From the NCBI GenBank assembly GCA_027311865.1, contig DAICYC010000005.1:11176-45157 (forward strand): a stretch of DNA of 33,982 bases. The letters are read 5' to 3'. Below, one piece after another: positions 26,717 to 33,982 of the stretch; within the stretch, counting starts at the first letter, position 1, and every line of letters starts with the position of its first letter. The notes under the pieces were generated by a model, which did no database searches, was not told the origin of the DNA, and saw nothing but the letters and a program-made list of their open reading frames with translations. This DNA is from Candidatus Saccharimonadota bacterium. Lineage in GTDB: Bacteria; Patescibacteriota; Saccharimonadia; Saccharimonadales; Saccharimonadaceae. The position numbers and the translations under genes are program-made.

Positions 26717-29104
26717 TTAGTGACCGGTTGACTCAATCGCTTTGTCCCAGCGCCAGTCTCGAATTTCAGGCATATCTTGGCCGTTAGCTTCAATGTAATG
26801 CTTGTGTTCGATGAGCTTCTTTTGCATGTCTTGGTACAGCTGCTGAGCTTCGGGGCTGGTCAACTGAGCTCGCTCGATAACGTCCATGACCAGATGGAAG
26901 CGATCCAGGTCATTCTTAACGGTCATGTCGAAGGCTGTCGTAATCGTCCCCTCTTCCTTGTAGCCACGAACATGGAGGCGTTGATTTTTACGCTTGTAGA
27001 CCATCCGATGGATTAACCATGGGTAGCCGTGGAAGGCGAAGATGATAGGCTTGTCGGTCGTAAATAAGCGGTTGTAATCCATGTCGCTCAGGCCGTGAGG
27101 ATGCTCCGTATCTGGTTGAAGGCGCATGAGGTCAACAACGTTAACGACTCGGATTTTCAACTCCGGCAAGCGCTGACGCAAAATCGAAGTCGCGGCCATG
27201 ATTTCGAGCGTTGGTATATCACCAGCTGCGGCCATAACCACATCGGGCTCGCCGTCGTTATCGTTCGAGGCCCAGTCCCAAACACCGATACCTTTCGTAC
27301 AGTGCTCAATCGCTTGATCCATGTTGAGCCACTGAGGGGCTAGGTGTTTACCGGTAATAGTTAAGTTGATGTAGCCTCGGCTGCTTAAGCAGTGGTCCAT
27401 CACGCTGAGCAGAGTATTAGCATCTGGCGGTAGGTAGATTCGGGCAACGTCAGCTTTCTTGTTAACGATGTGGTCGATAAAGCCCGGATCTTGGTGGGTG
27501 AAGCCGTTATGGTCTTGACGCCAAACATGAGACGTCAGCAGATAATTGAGTGACGGGATCTGCTCACGCCATGCCAGCTCGTTTGACATCTTGAGCCACT
27601 TGGCGTGCTGGCTGACCATCGAGTCGACGATGCGAATAAAGGCCTCGTAGCTGTGCATAATACCATGGCGACCAGTCAGCAAGTAACCTTCGAGCCAGCC
27701 CTGGGCTTGGTGTTCACTGAGTTGGGCGTCAAGCACTAGACCGTCCGGCGCCATAAAGTCGTCGTGCTCGTCGGTGCGAGCGTTCCATTGTCGATCGGTG
27801 ACTTCGAAAACCGCCTCAAGTCGGTTAGAGACCGTTTCATCAGGACCAAAAATACGGAAATTACGCTTGGTCTGATTTAGTTTAATAACATCACGTAGCC
27901 ACGGCCCGAGTGAATGAGTGTTGCCGGCATTTTGAATGCTCGGATATTCCACATCGACAGCGTAATCACGGAAATTCGGCAAGTTCAGTTCGCGCATCAA
28001 TTTACCGCCGTTAGCGTAAGGAGTCGCCCCCATTCGCTTGTCGCCGGACGGAGCAAGTTCAGCCAATTCTGGTATCAGCTGACCGTCATCGGTGAACAGC
28101 TCGTCTGGTCGATAGCTGCGCAGCCAGTTTTCAAGAAGTTCGAGGTTCTCGGTGTGATTTTCATCGACGATGATAGGCACTTGGTGCGATCTAAATGAAC
28201 CTTCGTTAGGTTTGCCATTAACAACTTTTGGCCCAGTCCAGCCTTTGGGCGACCGCAGGATAATCATTGGCCAGCGTGGTCGCATGGTGCTGCCGTGATC
28301 GTTAGCATACGACTTGATTCGCTTGATTTCGGCGACAGCTTCGTCCATGACATGAGCCATCTGAGCGTGCATTGTCATTGGGTCGTCGCCTTCGACATAA
28401 TAAGGTGTCCAGCCATAACCACGGAAGAGTTGGTCGAGCTCGTCGGGTTCGATGCGTGCCAAAATTGTCGGGTTGCTGATTTTGTAGCCATTGAGATGAA
28501 GAATCGGCAGAACGACCCCGTCGGTTGCAGGGTTCAAGAACTTATTGGAATGCCAGGCCGTAGCTAGGGGACCTGTTTCAGCCTCACCGTCGCCGACGAC
28601 GCAGGCCGCAATCAAATCAGGATTATCGAAGACTGCTCCAAAGGCGTGAGTTAATGAGTAGCCAAGTTCGCCGCCCTCGTGAATTGACCCTGGTACTTGA
28701 GGTGATACGTGACTCGACAAACCCCCTGGCCATGAAAATTGCTGGAAGAAGCGACGCATGCCATCAACATTTTGTGGCATGTCGGGATAAATTTCGCTCC
28801 ATGATCCCTCTAGGTAGGTATTACTCATTAACGCCGGACCACCATGACCTGGGCCAGACAGGTAAATCATGTTCAAGTCGTGCTGCTTGATGATGCGATT
28901 TAGGTGAACGTAAATAAAATTCTGTCCAGGTGTAGTACCCCAGTGGCCTAGAAGCATATTTTTGACATCGGTTAATTCGAGAGGTCGCTTTAGTAGTGGA
29001 TTGTCGCGCAGATAGATTTGACCGACACTTAGATAATTACTGGCTCGCCAGTACGCATCCATTTTATGTAGCAAGTCCGGATTGATGGTATTGTGTGGTT
29101 GCAT
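26717..29104 (-). CDS. xfp: Phosphoketolase (xylulose-5-P/fructose-6-P)
   Basis: [80 protein letters not shown]. Confidence 0.97.
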   Translation of the reverse strand: MQPHNTINPDLLHKMDAYWRASNYLSVGQIYLRDNPLLKRPLELTDVKNMLLGHWGTTPGQNFIYVHLNRIIKQHDLNMIYLSGPGHGGPALMSNTYLEGSWSEIYPDMPQNVDGMRRFFQQFSWPGGLSSHVSPQVPGSIHEGGELGYSLTHAFGAVFDNPDLIAACVVGDGEAETGPLATAWHSNKFLNPATDGVVLPILHLNGYKISNPTILARIEPDELDQLFRGYGWTPYYVEGDDPMTMHAQMAHVMDEAVAEIKRIKSYANDHGSTMRPRWPMIILRSPKGWTGPKVVNGKPNEGSFRSHQVPIIVDENHTENLELLENWLRSYRPDELFTDDGQLIPELAELAPSGDKRMGATPYANGGKLMRELNLPNFRDYAVDVEYPSIQNAGNTHSLGPWLRDVIKLNQTKRNFRIFGPDETVSNRLEAVFEVTDRQWNARTDEHDDFMAPDGLVLDAQLSEHQAQGWLEGYLLTGRHGIMHSYEAFIRIVDSMVSQHAKWLKMSNELAWREQIPSLNYLLTSHVWRQDHNGFTHQDPGFIDHIVNKKADVARIYLPPDANTLLSVMDHCLSSRGYINLTITGKHLAPQWLNMDQAIEHCTKGIGVWDWASNDNDGEPDVVMAAAGDIPTLEIMAATSILRQRLPELKIRVVNVVDLMRLQPDTEHPHGLSDMDYNRLFTTDKPIIFAFHGYPWLIHRMVYKRKNQRLHVRGYKEEGTITTAFDMTVKNDLDRFHLVMDVIERAQLTSPEAQQLYQDMQKKLIEHKHYIEANGQDMPEIRDWRWDKAIESTGH

Positions 29105-29105
29105 G

Positions 29106-30275
29106 CTATTTTTCTTCCTTTATGGTACTTAGAGTCTGTTTGGCAATTATTCGATCTTCGTGAGTATGGATGACGTGAACACCGACATCCGAGTCGACGC
29201 TCGAAATGAGTCGCTCGCCTCCTTCGTTCCGCTTGGGGTCAAGTTTGATACCCAAATACTCAAGTGGTTCACAAACCCGGCGCCGGATTTCAGCAGATCG
29301 TTCACCGATGCCGGCTGAAAATATGATGCTATCAACACCGCCCAATACGGCGCTGAAGGCGCCAATGGTTTTACGGATATGGTAGGCGTAGACATCAATC
29401 GCCAATTTGGCCCGTGGGTCAGTGGCTTCGCTTTGGAGTAGCGTATACATGTCGGTGGTCATCTCCGAGAGGCCGAGTAGGCCCGACTCCTTGTAAAGAA
29501 TTCGCTGGATGTCGGCTCGGTCGTGACCGCTAGAGAGTAAAAAGTCGATGACGCCGGGATCAATATCGCCGCTCCGACTAGACATCACTAATCCAGAGGC
29601 GGGCGTAAAGCCCATAGTCATATCAAGTGGTTTGCCGTTCAAGCAAGCCGACATGCTCGAACCGCTGCCGAGATGAGCGATAATTACTCGACCGTTAGCG
29701 GCTGTCTCGCCCTCGTGTTCGGCGAAATTATCCAGGATGTATTGATATGACAAGCCATGAAAGCCGTATCGTCGAATACCTTGATCACGAAGTCGTTTGG
29801 GTAAGGCTAACGTACGAGCAACTTCTGGTATCTGGTGGAAGAAACTTGTATCGAAACAGGCGACTTGTGGGACGGCTGGATATTCATTCATCAATTCGTT
29901 GACGCAATCGAGTGACGGCTGCATGTGATTTGGGGCCAGTTGTTTTAACTGATCGATAGCATCTATGACGGAATCGTCGAGAATAGTTGGCTGGAAATAT
30001 TTGTCAGCACCATGGACAATCCGATGGCCGATTCCATCGATCGTTGCGATGTTAGTCTGATCGTAGATCCATTTTACGGCTTGTTTGACAGCTTCAGCAT
30101 GATTGACCGCCTCGACAGGAGCGGTTCCCGAGGATCCATACTTTCCTTCTGGGATTAAGCTGGCATCCGTCGAGCCGATATTCTCAATCGACACCGAAGT
30201 AGTCGGCTCCAAAGAACCTTGAAAAAGGGCGACTTTAACGCTCGAAGAACCGGCATTGACGGTCAGTATGTTCAT
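29106..30275 (-). CDS. ackA: Acetate kinase
   Basis: [85 protein letters not shown]. Confidence 0.97.
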   Translation of the reverse strand: MNILTVNAGSSSVKVALFQGSLEPTTSVSIENIGSTDASLIPEGKYGSSGTAPVEAVNHAEAVKQAVKWIYDQTNIATIDGIGHRIVHGADKYFQPTILDDSVIDAIDQLKQLAPNHMQPSLDCVNELMNEYPAVPQVACFDTSFFHQIPEVARTLALPKRLRDQGIRRYGFHGLSYQYILDNFAEHEGETAANGRVIIAHLGSGSSMSACLNGKPLDMTMGFTPASGLVMSSRSGDIDPGVIDFLLSSGHDRADIQRILYKESGLLGLSEMTTDMYTLLQSEATDPRAKLAIDVYAYHIRKTIGAFSAVLGGVDSIIFSAGIGERSAEIRRRVCEPLEYLGIKLDPKRNEGGERLISSVDSDVGVHVIHTHEDRIIAKQTLSTIKEEK

Positions 30276-30297
30276 GCCTCCCCTTTCATCTATTAGT

Positions 30298-30303
30298 ATT
30301 ATA
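30298..30303 (-). promoter_or_regulatory. -10 element (TATAAT) of ackA-xfp
   Basis: Minus-strand TATAAT upstream of GGGGAGG SD and ackA ATG. Confidence 0.6.
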
Positions 30304-30363
30304 CATAAGCACTACTAGTCCGTCCACGCAGCGATAGCCAATATTAAAGGTTTGTGAAGAAGT

Positions 30364-30573
30364 TCACTTTTGTTTGCGATCAACTTGGCGCGTGAGATGC
30401 CAGTGATTACAGACATGACAGTGATACACTGTTAGGTCGATCGTCATATTTTCGAGCATTCGAAATTCTGCCGCCTCCAAGGCTTCGGCTTCATTTTTGA
30501 ATTGGCGTTTCGTCGCGCAAACATCTCGGTAGCGATAAAAGTTGACATCAAGTTTGGGTCGATAGCGTGGCAT
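30364..30573 (-). CDS. Small hypothetical protein with putative zinc-binding CHVC motif
   Basis: 69 aa; VYHCHVCNHWHLTRQ; coupled 2 nt downstream of the tsaC-like gene. Confidence 0.7.
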   Translation of the reverse strand: MPRYRPKLDVNFYRYRDVCATKRQFKNEAEALEAAEFRMLENMTIDLTVYHCHVCNHWHLTRQVDRKQK

Positions 30574-30574
30574 A

Positions 30575-31126
30575 TTAGTCTCGGATCGTCTCGTAGGTGT
30601 TGTCGGATCTGATCTTTATGATTCGTGATGGTATGACATCAGTTGGAACTTCGCCTCCATCGAGATAGACGTTCACTTTATCGCCAAAATATGATTTGGC
30701 CTGGTTAATGTTAATCGCTGGCGGTAATCCTTCGGGATTAGCACTGGGTGCAATTAGTGGGCCGGTTTCATCAATGATGTCACACAGAATGTGACCAGGC
30801 GGCAATATCCGATAGGCTAAAGTATCGCCGCCTCGGGTTAACCAGCCAGGAGCACCGGAAACCGGCACGATGATAGATGTTGGCCGATTCGATTCTGACA
30901 GAATAGCGGCGATAACGTCTTGATTGAACGGAATGTCCGCTGGGTCTTTGACTAAGATGATACAAGCTTTGTTTTCGGTGCGACCCTTTGTGTCATAAAC
31001 ACGCTCGACGGCGGCTTCGTCGCTAGCTTTAGCCAACAAACCATAAATGGTGTCGGTACGGGCGACAACGATACCGCTATTTTGAAGGGCGTGCGTAGCC
31101 GCTGCAATCGCATGATCTTCAGTCAT
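30575..31126 (-). CDS. TsaC/YrdC/Sua5-family protein (L-threonylcarbamoyladenylate synthase-like)
   Basis: GIVVARTDTIYGLLAKASDEAAVERVYDTKGR...PTSIIVPV...LAYRILP...GPLIAPSANPEGLPPA. Confidence 0.9.
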   Translation of the reverse strand: MTEDHAIAAATHALQNSGIVVARTDTIYGLLAKASDEAAVERVYDTKGRTENKACIILVKDPADIPFNQDVIAAILSESNRPTSIIVPVSGAPGWLTRGGDTLAYRILPPGHILCDIIDETGPLIAPSANPEGLPPAININQAKSYFGDKVNVYLDGGEVPTDVIPSRIIKIRSDNTYETIRD

Positions 31127-31178
31127 ATGAGAGTTATTATAAAGGATTACCTGTGTTTACGAAAGTACAAAAATCTGA

Positions 31179-31184
31179 TATAAT
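31179..31184 (+). promoter_or_regulatory. -10 element (TATAAT) of hypothetical gene 31222..32016
   Basis: TTTACG - 17 nt - TATAAT, then GGAGG before GTG 31222. Confidence 0.65.
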
Positions 31185-31221
31185 ATATAGATACCTTTAC
31201 ATTTCGACAATTGGAGGCAAC

Positions 31222-32016
31222 GTGTTTGATCATAGCTTACTGAACGCCAAGCATGGTGAGATCAAGTCGCTGATTGACAGTGGCGCTATCAGTCAGGCTG
31301 AGGTTGTGCGCATCTACGACGAGATTATCAACTCTGTCCCACAGACTGTTACCTTGGCTGAAATTCATCGATACATGTTGTCAGACGACATGATTGAACC
31401 AGCCGAACAGCTGGAGACCATTAAGGCTCTCAACCGTTTTCGTGGTTGGGGTATCGCCGAGGATGATTTTCCCACCACTGTTCCGTCGTTCGACGACTGT
31501 CGGCGGGGCGTACCGATTCTTGCCTTCTACTTCGAACCGAAGCCATGGCCGGCAAGATGGCGCGATAACTACAACCATCACTGGGCAGTACTACGTTCGG
31601 TGTGCTCCATCCATAGCGTACGCCACGATCGAGTCATTAGCGCCTCTGAGGGTGGCGTATACGATTATGGTCATAGGCTGTTCCGGCCGGGCGTGCGTTG
31701 GCTAGAGTTCAATCCGCTGACCTATCGACACAAGTCGGCCGCGGAGGTTCATCGTCCTAGCACCACTGACGCTACACTAGCTATTAGCGAATCGTTCCTG
31801 GCAGCCGCTTTTTACCCCGCCTGGATTCGTTCATGGAATCAGGCTAGTAGCCCAGCGCCAATGTTGCCGTGGTTGATGTTCACGCAGGGCTCCGATCGGC
31901 ACCGAGTGCCGATTATGAACCGATACGACCACGACAAATCGTTGCGGCTCAATCTCATTTCGGCAAGTCACCGGGATGTGTTGGGGTTTGCTTCGCCGAC
32001 TGTCTACGAACTGTAA
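31222..32016 (+). CDS. Hypothetical protein, no recognised family
   Basis: GTG start after SD TTGGAGG; 264-aa protein VFDHSLLNAKHGEIKSLIDSGAIS...; terminator follows. Confidence 0.78.
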   Translation: MFDHSLLNAKHGEIKSLIDSGAISQAEVVRIYDEIINSVPQTVTLAEIHRYMLSDDMIEPAEQLETIKALNRFRGWGIAEDDFPTTVPSFDDCRRGVPILAFYFEPKPWPARWRDNYNHHWAVLRSVCSIHSVRHDRVISASEGGVYDYGHRLFRPGVRWLEFNPLTYRHKSAAEVHRPSTTDATLAISESFLAAAFYPAWIRSWNQASSPAPMLPWLMFTQGSDRHRVPIMNRYDHDKSLRLNLISASHRDVLGFASPTVYEL

Positions 32017-32019
32017 AGT

Positions 32020-32059
32020 ACCCGCACCGCTCTATCTCTCGAGATTAGGCGGTGCGGGT
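32020..32059 (+). terminator. Intrinsic terminator
   Basis: ACCCGCACCGC ... GCGGTGCGGGT stem followed by TTTAATTT. Confidence 0.88.
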
Positions 32060-32129
32060 TTTAATTTGCCTGGACATGGTTCAGCTAGTTTTAAGGGCTC
32101 AGATTTTAAAATAAACGTGGAGGTAGCCA

Positions 32130-32450
32130 ATGAGTCATCACACGGAAATTATGAACAAATGTTACAAAACTTGCACCGAGACAATCAATCATTGCCTAGA
32201 TATGGGTGGCGAACATGCGGCCCGAGATCATATCAATATAATGATGGATTGCGCCAAGGTTTGCCAGCTGTCGGTTGATTTTGCGGTTCGCGAATCTGAC
32301 AATACGGATCAGATAAATGAGCTGTGCGCTGACGTTTGTCGTCAGTGTGCCGATGAGTGCGAGCGCCTAGCTGATGGCGACGAAAAGATGCTGGAGTGCG
32401 CCAAAGTTTGTCGTGACTGTGCTGAGGCTTGTGAGCCAAGCGGCGTTTAG
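32130..32450 (+). CDS. Four-helix-bundle copper-binding protein (DUF326/Csp-like)
   Basis: Cys-rich helical pattern: NKCYKTCTETINHCLDM, MDCAKVCQLS, LCADVCRQCADECERL, LECAKVCRDCAEACE. Confidence 0.88.
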   Translation: MSHHTEIMNKCYKTCTETINHCLDMGGEHAARDHINIMMDCAKVCQLSVDFAVRESDNTDQINELCADVCRQCADECERLADGDEKMLECAKVCRDCAEACEPSGV

Positions 32451-32482
32451 ATGAGTCAAGACAATTTACACGTGCTTAATGA

Positions 32483-32506
32483 AAAATCTCCCTCTCGGGA
32501 GATTTT
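32483..32506. terminator. Symmetric bidirectional terminator
   Basis: AAAATCTCCC-TCTC-GGGAGATTTT between the convergent Csp-like gene and the 29-aa ORF. Confidence 0.85.
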
Positions 32507-32507
32507 C

Positions 32508-32597
32508 TTAGTAGCCGCGTTTGATTTTGAGGCTCTTGGCTTTCTTTTTGAGCATCCGCTTACGGGCGGCACCGTGCCAGTTCTTGTGTTTTGCCAT
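32508..32597 (-). CDS. 29-aa very basic protein, possible small ribosomal protein (bS22/AURKAIP1-COX24-like)
   Basis: MAKHKNWHGAARKRMLKKKAKSLKIKRGY*, read directly; absent from the ORF track. Followed immediately by a terminator, preceded by TATAAT upstream. Confidence 0.65.
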   Translation of the reverse strand: MAKHKNWHGAARKRMLKKKAKSLKIKRGY

Positions 32598-32833
32598 GAT
32601 AATCCAATTGGTTAGTTAGTAAAGTCTAGGGGTTATTATACAGGAAAAGCACGAATGTTGGATGAAATTAGACTGATTTGGCGCAAAGATAGTCACCGAC
32701 TTCTTGAGCGCGTATCTCGGCTAGTGGGGCTGTCGTGGCAATCATATTTTTAAACGATTTTACAATTCGATCATATTCATCCTGGCTATAAGGGGTTCGG
32801 CTGCGGACCGTGATCACCTCTACATAAACCGAA

Positions 32834-32873
32834 CACGAAAGTACGGCTAGCAAATGCTAACCGTACTTTCGTG
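32834..32873. repeat. Long inverted repeat/hairpin
   Basis: CACGAAAGTACGG / CCGTACTTTCGTG 13-bp perfect stem, extended by TAGC/GCTA after one mismatch. Confidence 0.85.
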
Positions 32874-32907
32874 GCAGTGAGAGGCATAAGCGACCCTCCG
32901 CAAGCTA

Positions 32908-33225
32908 TTATTCCTGCGCTTCTGCGACTTCAGGCACATTAACTTCCGCGGGAAATTCATAATTAAATTTTAATAACATCTCAATAAACTTAAGGATTGT
33001 TTTTGCCGCCTGTTCGTCCATGATGACAATTTCATGGTTTGCCTCATTGCCAAGATTACGAATTTCGTCCACCCAGGTGCGTGCATTCGGTGGTGTATAG
33101 CCATTATCCGCAAGATAGTTTACATATGTGATGAATTTCTTACCAGGATCGGCACCCTGATCAACAGCAATATGCATCAAAAGTTTTCTCGCGGCCAACA
33201 CGGCTGCGACCCCTCTACTTTGCAA
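32908..33225 (-). pseudogene. DUF4145-like domain fragment, N-terminally truncated
   Basis: SRGVAAVLAARKLLMHIAVDQGA...WVDEIRNLGNEANHEI resembles the C-terminal part of DUF4145 proteins. An in-frame TAG lies 3 codons before the TTG start. Confidence 0.6.
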
Positions 33226-33622
33226 GAGTTCCTAGCTTCAGTTGGTCAAGTTGCTCTTGAGCCGCTTGACTGTGTGGTGTACCCGAACCAATAGACTGTC
33301 CATCCTTCGTTGTACGTGAAGTAAATAGAGTCGTTGCGTCTGTGCCGCAGGCTCGAAGTACTTCATCACCTCCAGGATGGCGATTTATGAAATCGGTAAG
33401 TTCATAAACCTGTCCCGAGATAATCGTCCAACAATCGGTTCTTGAGTTATGAGAAGCTACTTCATCTAAAGTAAACGTTTTTGCTTGCTGTTCGGTGGAG
33501 GTATTGTTAGGTACTCCAGAGTTCTTATTATTCTGTCTATCGATAAGCGCCCATAAACCAAATCCTATCAAAACCAATAGGATCAGTGTGGTCGCCGAGA
33601 ATATAGCTATACTTTTCTTCAT
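33215..33622 (-). CDS. Membrane-anchored cytochrome b5-domain protein
   Basis: N-terminal TM helix; FTLDEVASHNSRTDCWTIISGQVYELTDFINRHPGGDEVLRACGTDATTLF. Confidence 0.92.
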   Translation of the reverse strand: MKKSIAIFSATTLILLVLIGFGLWALIDRQNNKNSGVPNNTSTEQQAKTFTLDEVASHNSRTDCWTIISGQVYELTDFINRHPGGDEVLRACGTDATTLFTSRTTKDGQSIGSGTPHSQAAQEQLDQLKLGTLAK

Positions 33623-33644
33623 AACGAAGTATGTCCTTTCTCCA

Positions 33645-33651
33645 GTATAAT
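33645..33651. promoter_or_regulatory. Shared symmetric -10 element of divergent heme module
   Basis: AGTATAAT reads TATAAT on plus and ATTATACT (TATACT) on minus between divergent genes. Confidence 0.55.
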
Positions 33652-33659
33652 GAAACTAG

Positions 33660-33982
33660 ATGCATTACTTTTTTAACCGTTACCGTGCATGGATTTTGTT
33701 TGTCTTTGTATCTGCCATAAGTATTATACTCTGGCTCATAACATTATCGGGCAGTATCAGGTCAATGTACCAATTTTTTCCTATACTTGGGGTGCTAGCA
33801 TGGACAACAATGTGGGTTCACTACGTTGCAGGCTCAATCGGAAAGTCTACAAATGGAAGACGTTTTACAAAGTGGACTGAGGCTGTTGTCTTATTATTGC
33901 TAGTCGCGCACCCTGGCATTTTTCTGGTTCAGCGGTTTCTTGATACCGGTCTGCTTCCTCCGGCGAGCTATGTAAGCTATGT
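33660..33982 (+). CDS. Multi-TM protein, partial; possibly ferric reductase/cytochrome b-like
   Basis: Frame open to window end: MHYFFNRYRAWILFVFVSAISIILWLITLSGSIRSMYQFFPILGVLAWTTMWVHYVAGSIGKSTNGRRFTKWTEAVVLLLLVAHPGIFLVQRFLDTGLLPPASYVSY, with His in predicted TM helices. Confidence 0.7.
   Translation, partial: MHYFFNRYRAWILFVFVSAISIILWLITLSGSIRSMYQFFPILGVLAWTTMWVHYVAGSIGKSTNGRRFTKWTEAVVLLLLVAHPGIFLVQRFLDTGLLPPASYVSY

Noticed and set aside
26777-28890. Plus-strand ORFs inside xfp
   Set aside because: Antisense shadows of a highly conserved enzyme; no plausible promoter or domain.
32668-32853. 61-aa minus ORF (MLAVLSCSVYVEVITVRSRTPYSQDEYDR...)
   Set aside because: Its TTG start lies inside the 32834-32873 hairpin and there is no SD; a shorter GTG-started version is possible but unsupported.
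1-33982. CRISPR arrays, tRNA/rRNA genes, transposases, integrases
   Set aside because: No regularly spaced repeats, tRNA-like TPsiC/anticodon arms or transposase motifs were found by reading; a tRNAscan/CRISPR search would be decisive.

Overview
The window looks like a compact, mostly minus-strand chromosomal segment from a Patescibacteria/CPR genome, probably Saccharibacteria-like. That placement is inferred from gene content and protein style; no search was run. Standard stops are used, including TGA. Recognisable content: a truncated sensor kinase with its OmpR-type regulator, an HxlR regulator, an FAD-linked D-lactate/glycolate dehydrogenase, an AI-2E-type permease, and cysS, DHH phosphoesterase, recR, ybaB, a GT39-like glycosyltransferase, dnaB and dnaX. 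Further along are rplL/rplJ with an L10-type leader, a phage-style thyX, a thymidylate kinase-like ORF without its P-loop end, rplA, two type IV pilin-like genes, rplK, nusG and secE. The rest includes a GT2 glycosyltransferase, an orphan PAS histidine kinase, a YgjP-like metallopeptidase, a P-loop kinase, an iron permease-like protein, xfp and ackA, tsaC-like, a Csp-like copper protein, an overlooked 29-aa basic ORF, and a cytochrome b5 gene divergent from a membrane protein. Most notable: (1) the tmk-like ORF is cut just where the P-loop should be, at the thyX terminator; (2) rplK and rplA are separated by pilin genes and by their own terminator and promoters; (3) about 13 genes have a -10 box 6-11 nt before the start codon, implying widespread leaderless mRNAs; (4) DnaX, RecR and CysRS have each lost canonical zinc ligands; (5) a divergent cytochrome b5/membrane protein module shares a symmetric -10 element. 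No tRNA, rRNA, CRISPR or transposon was seen.
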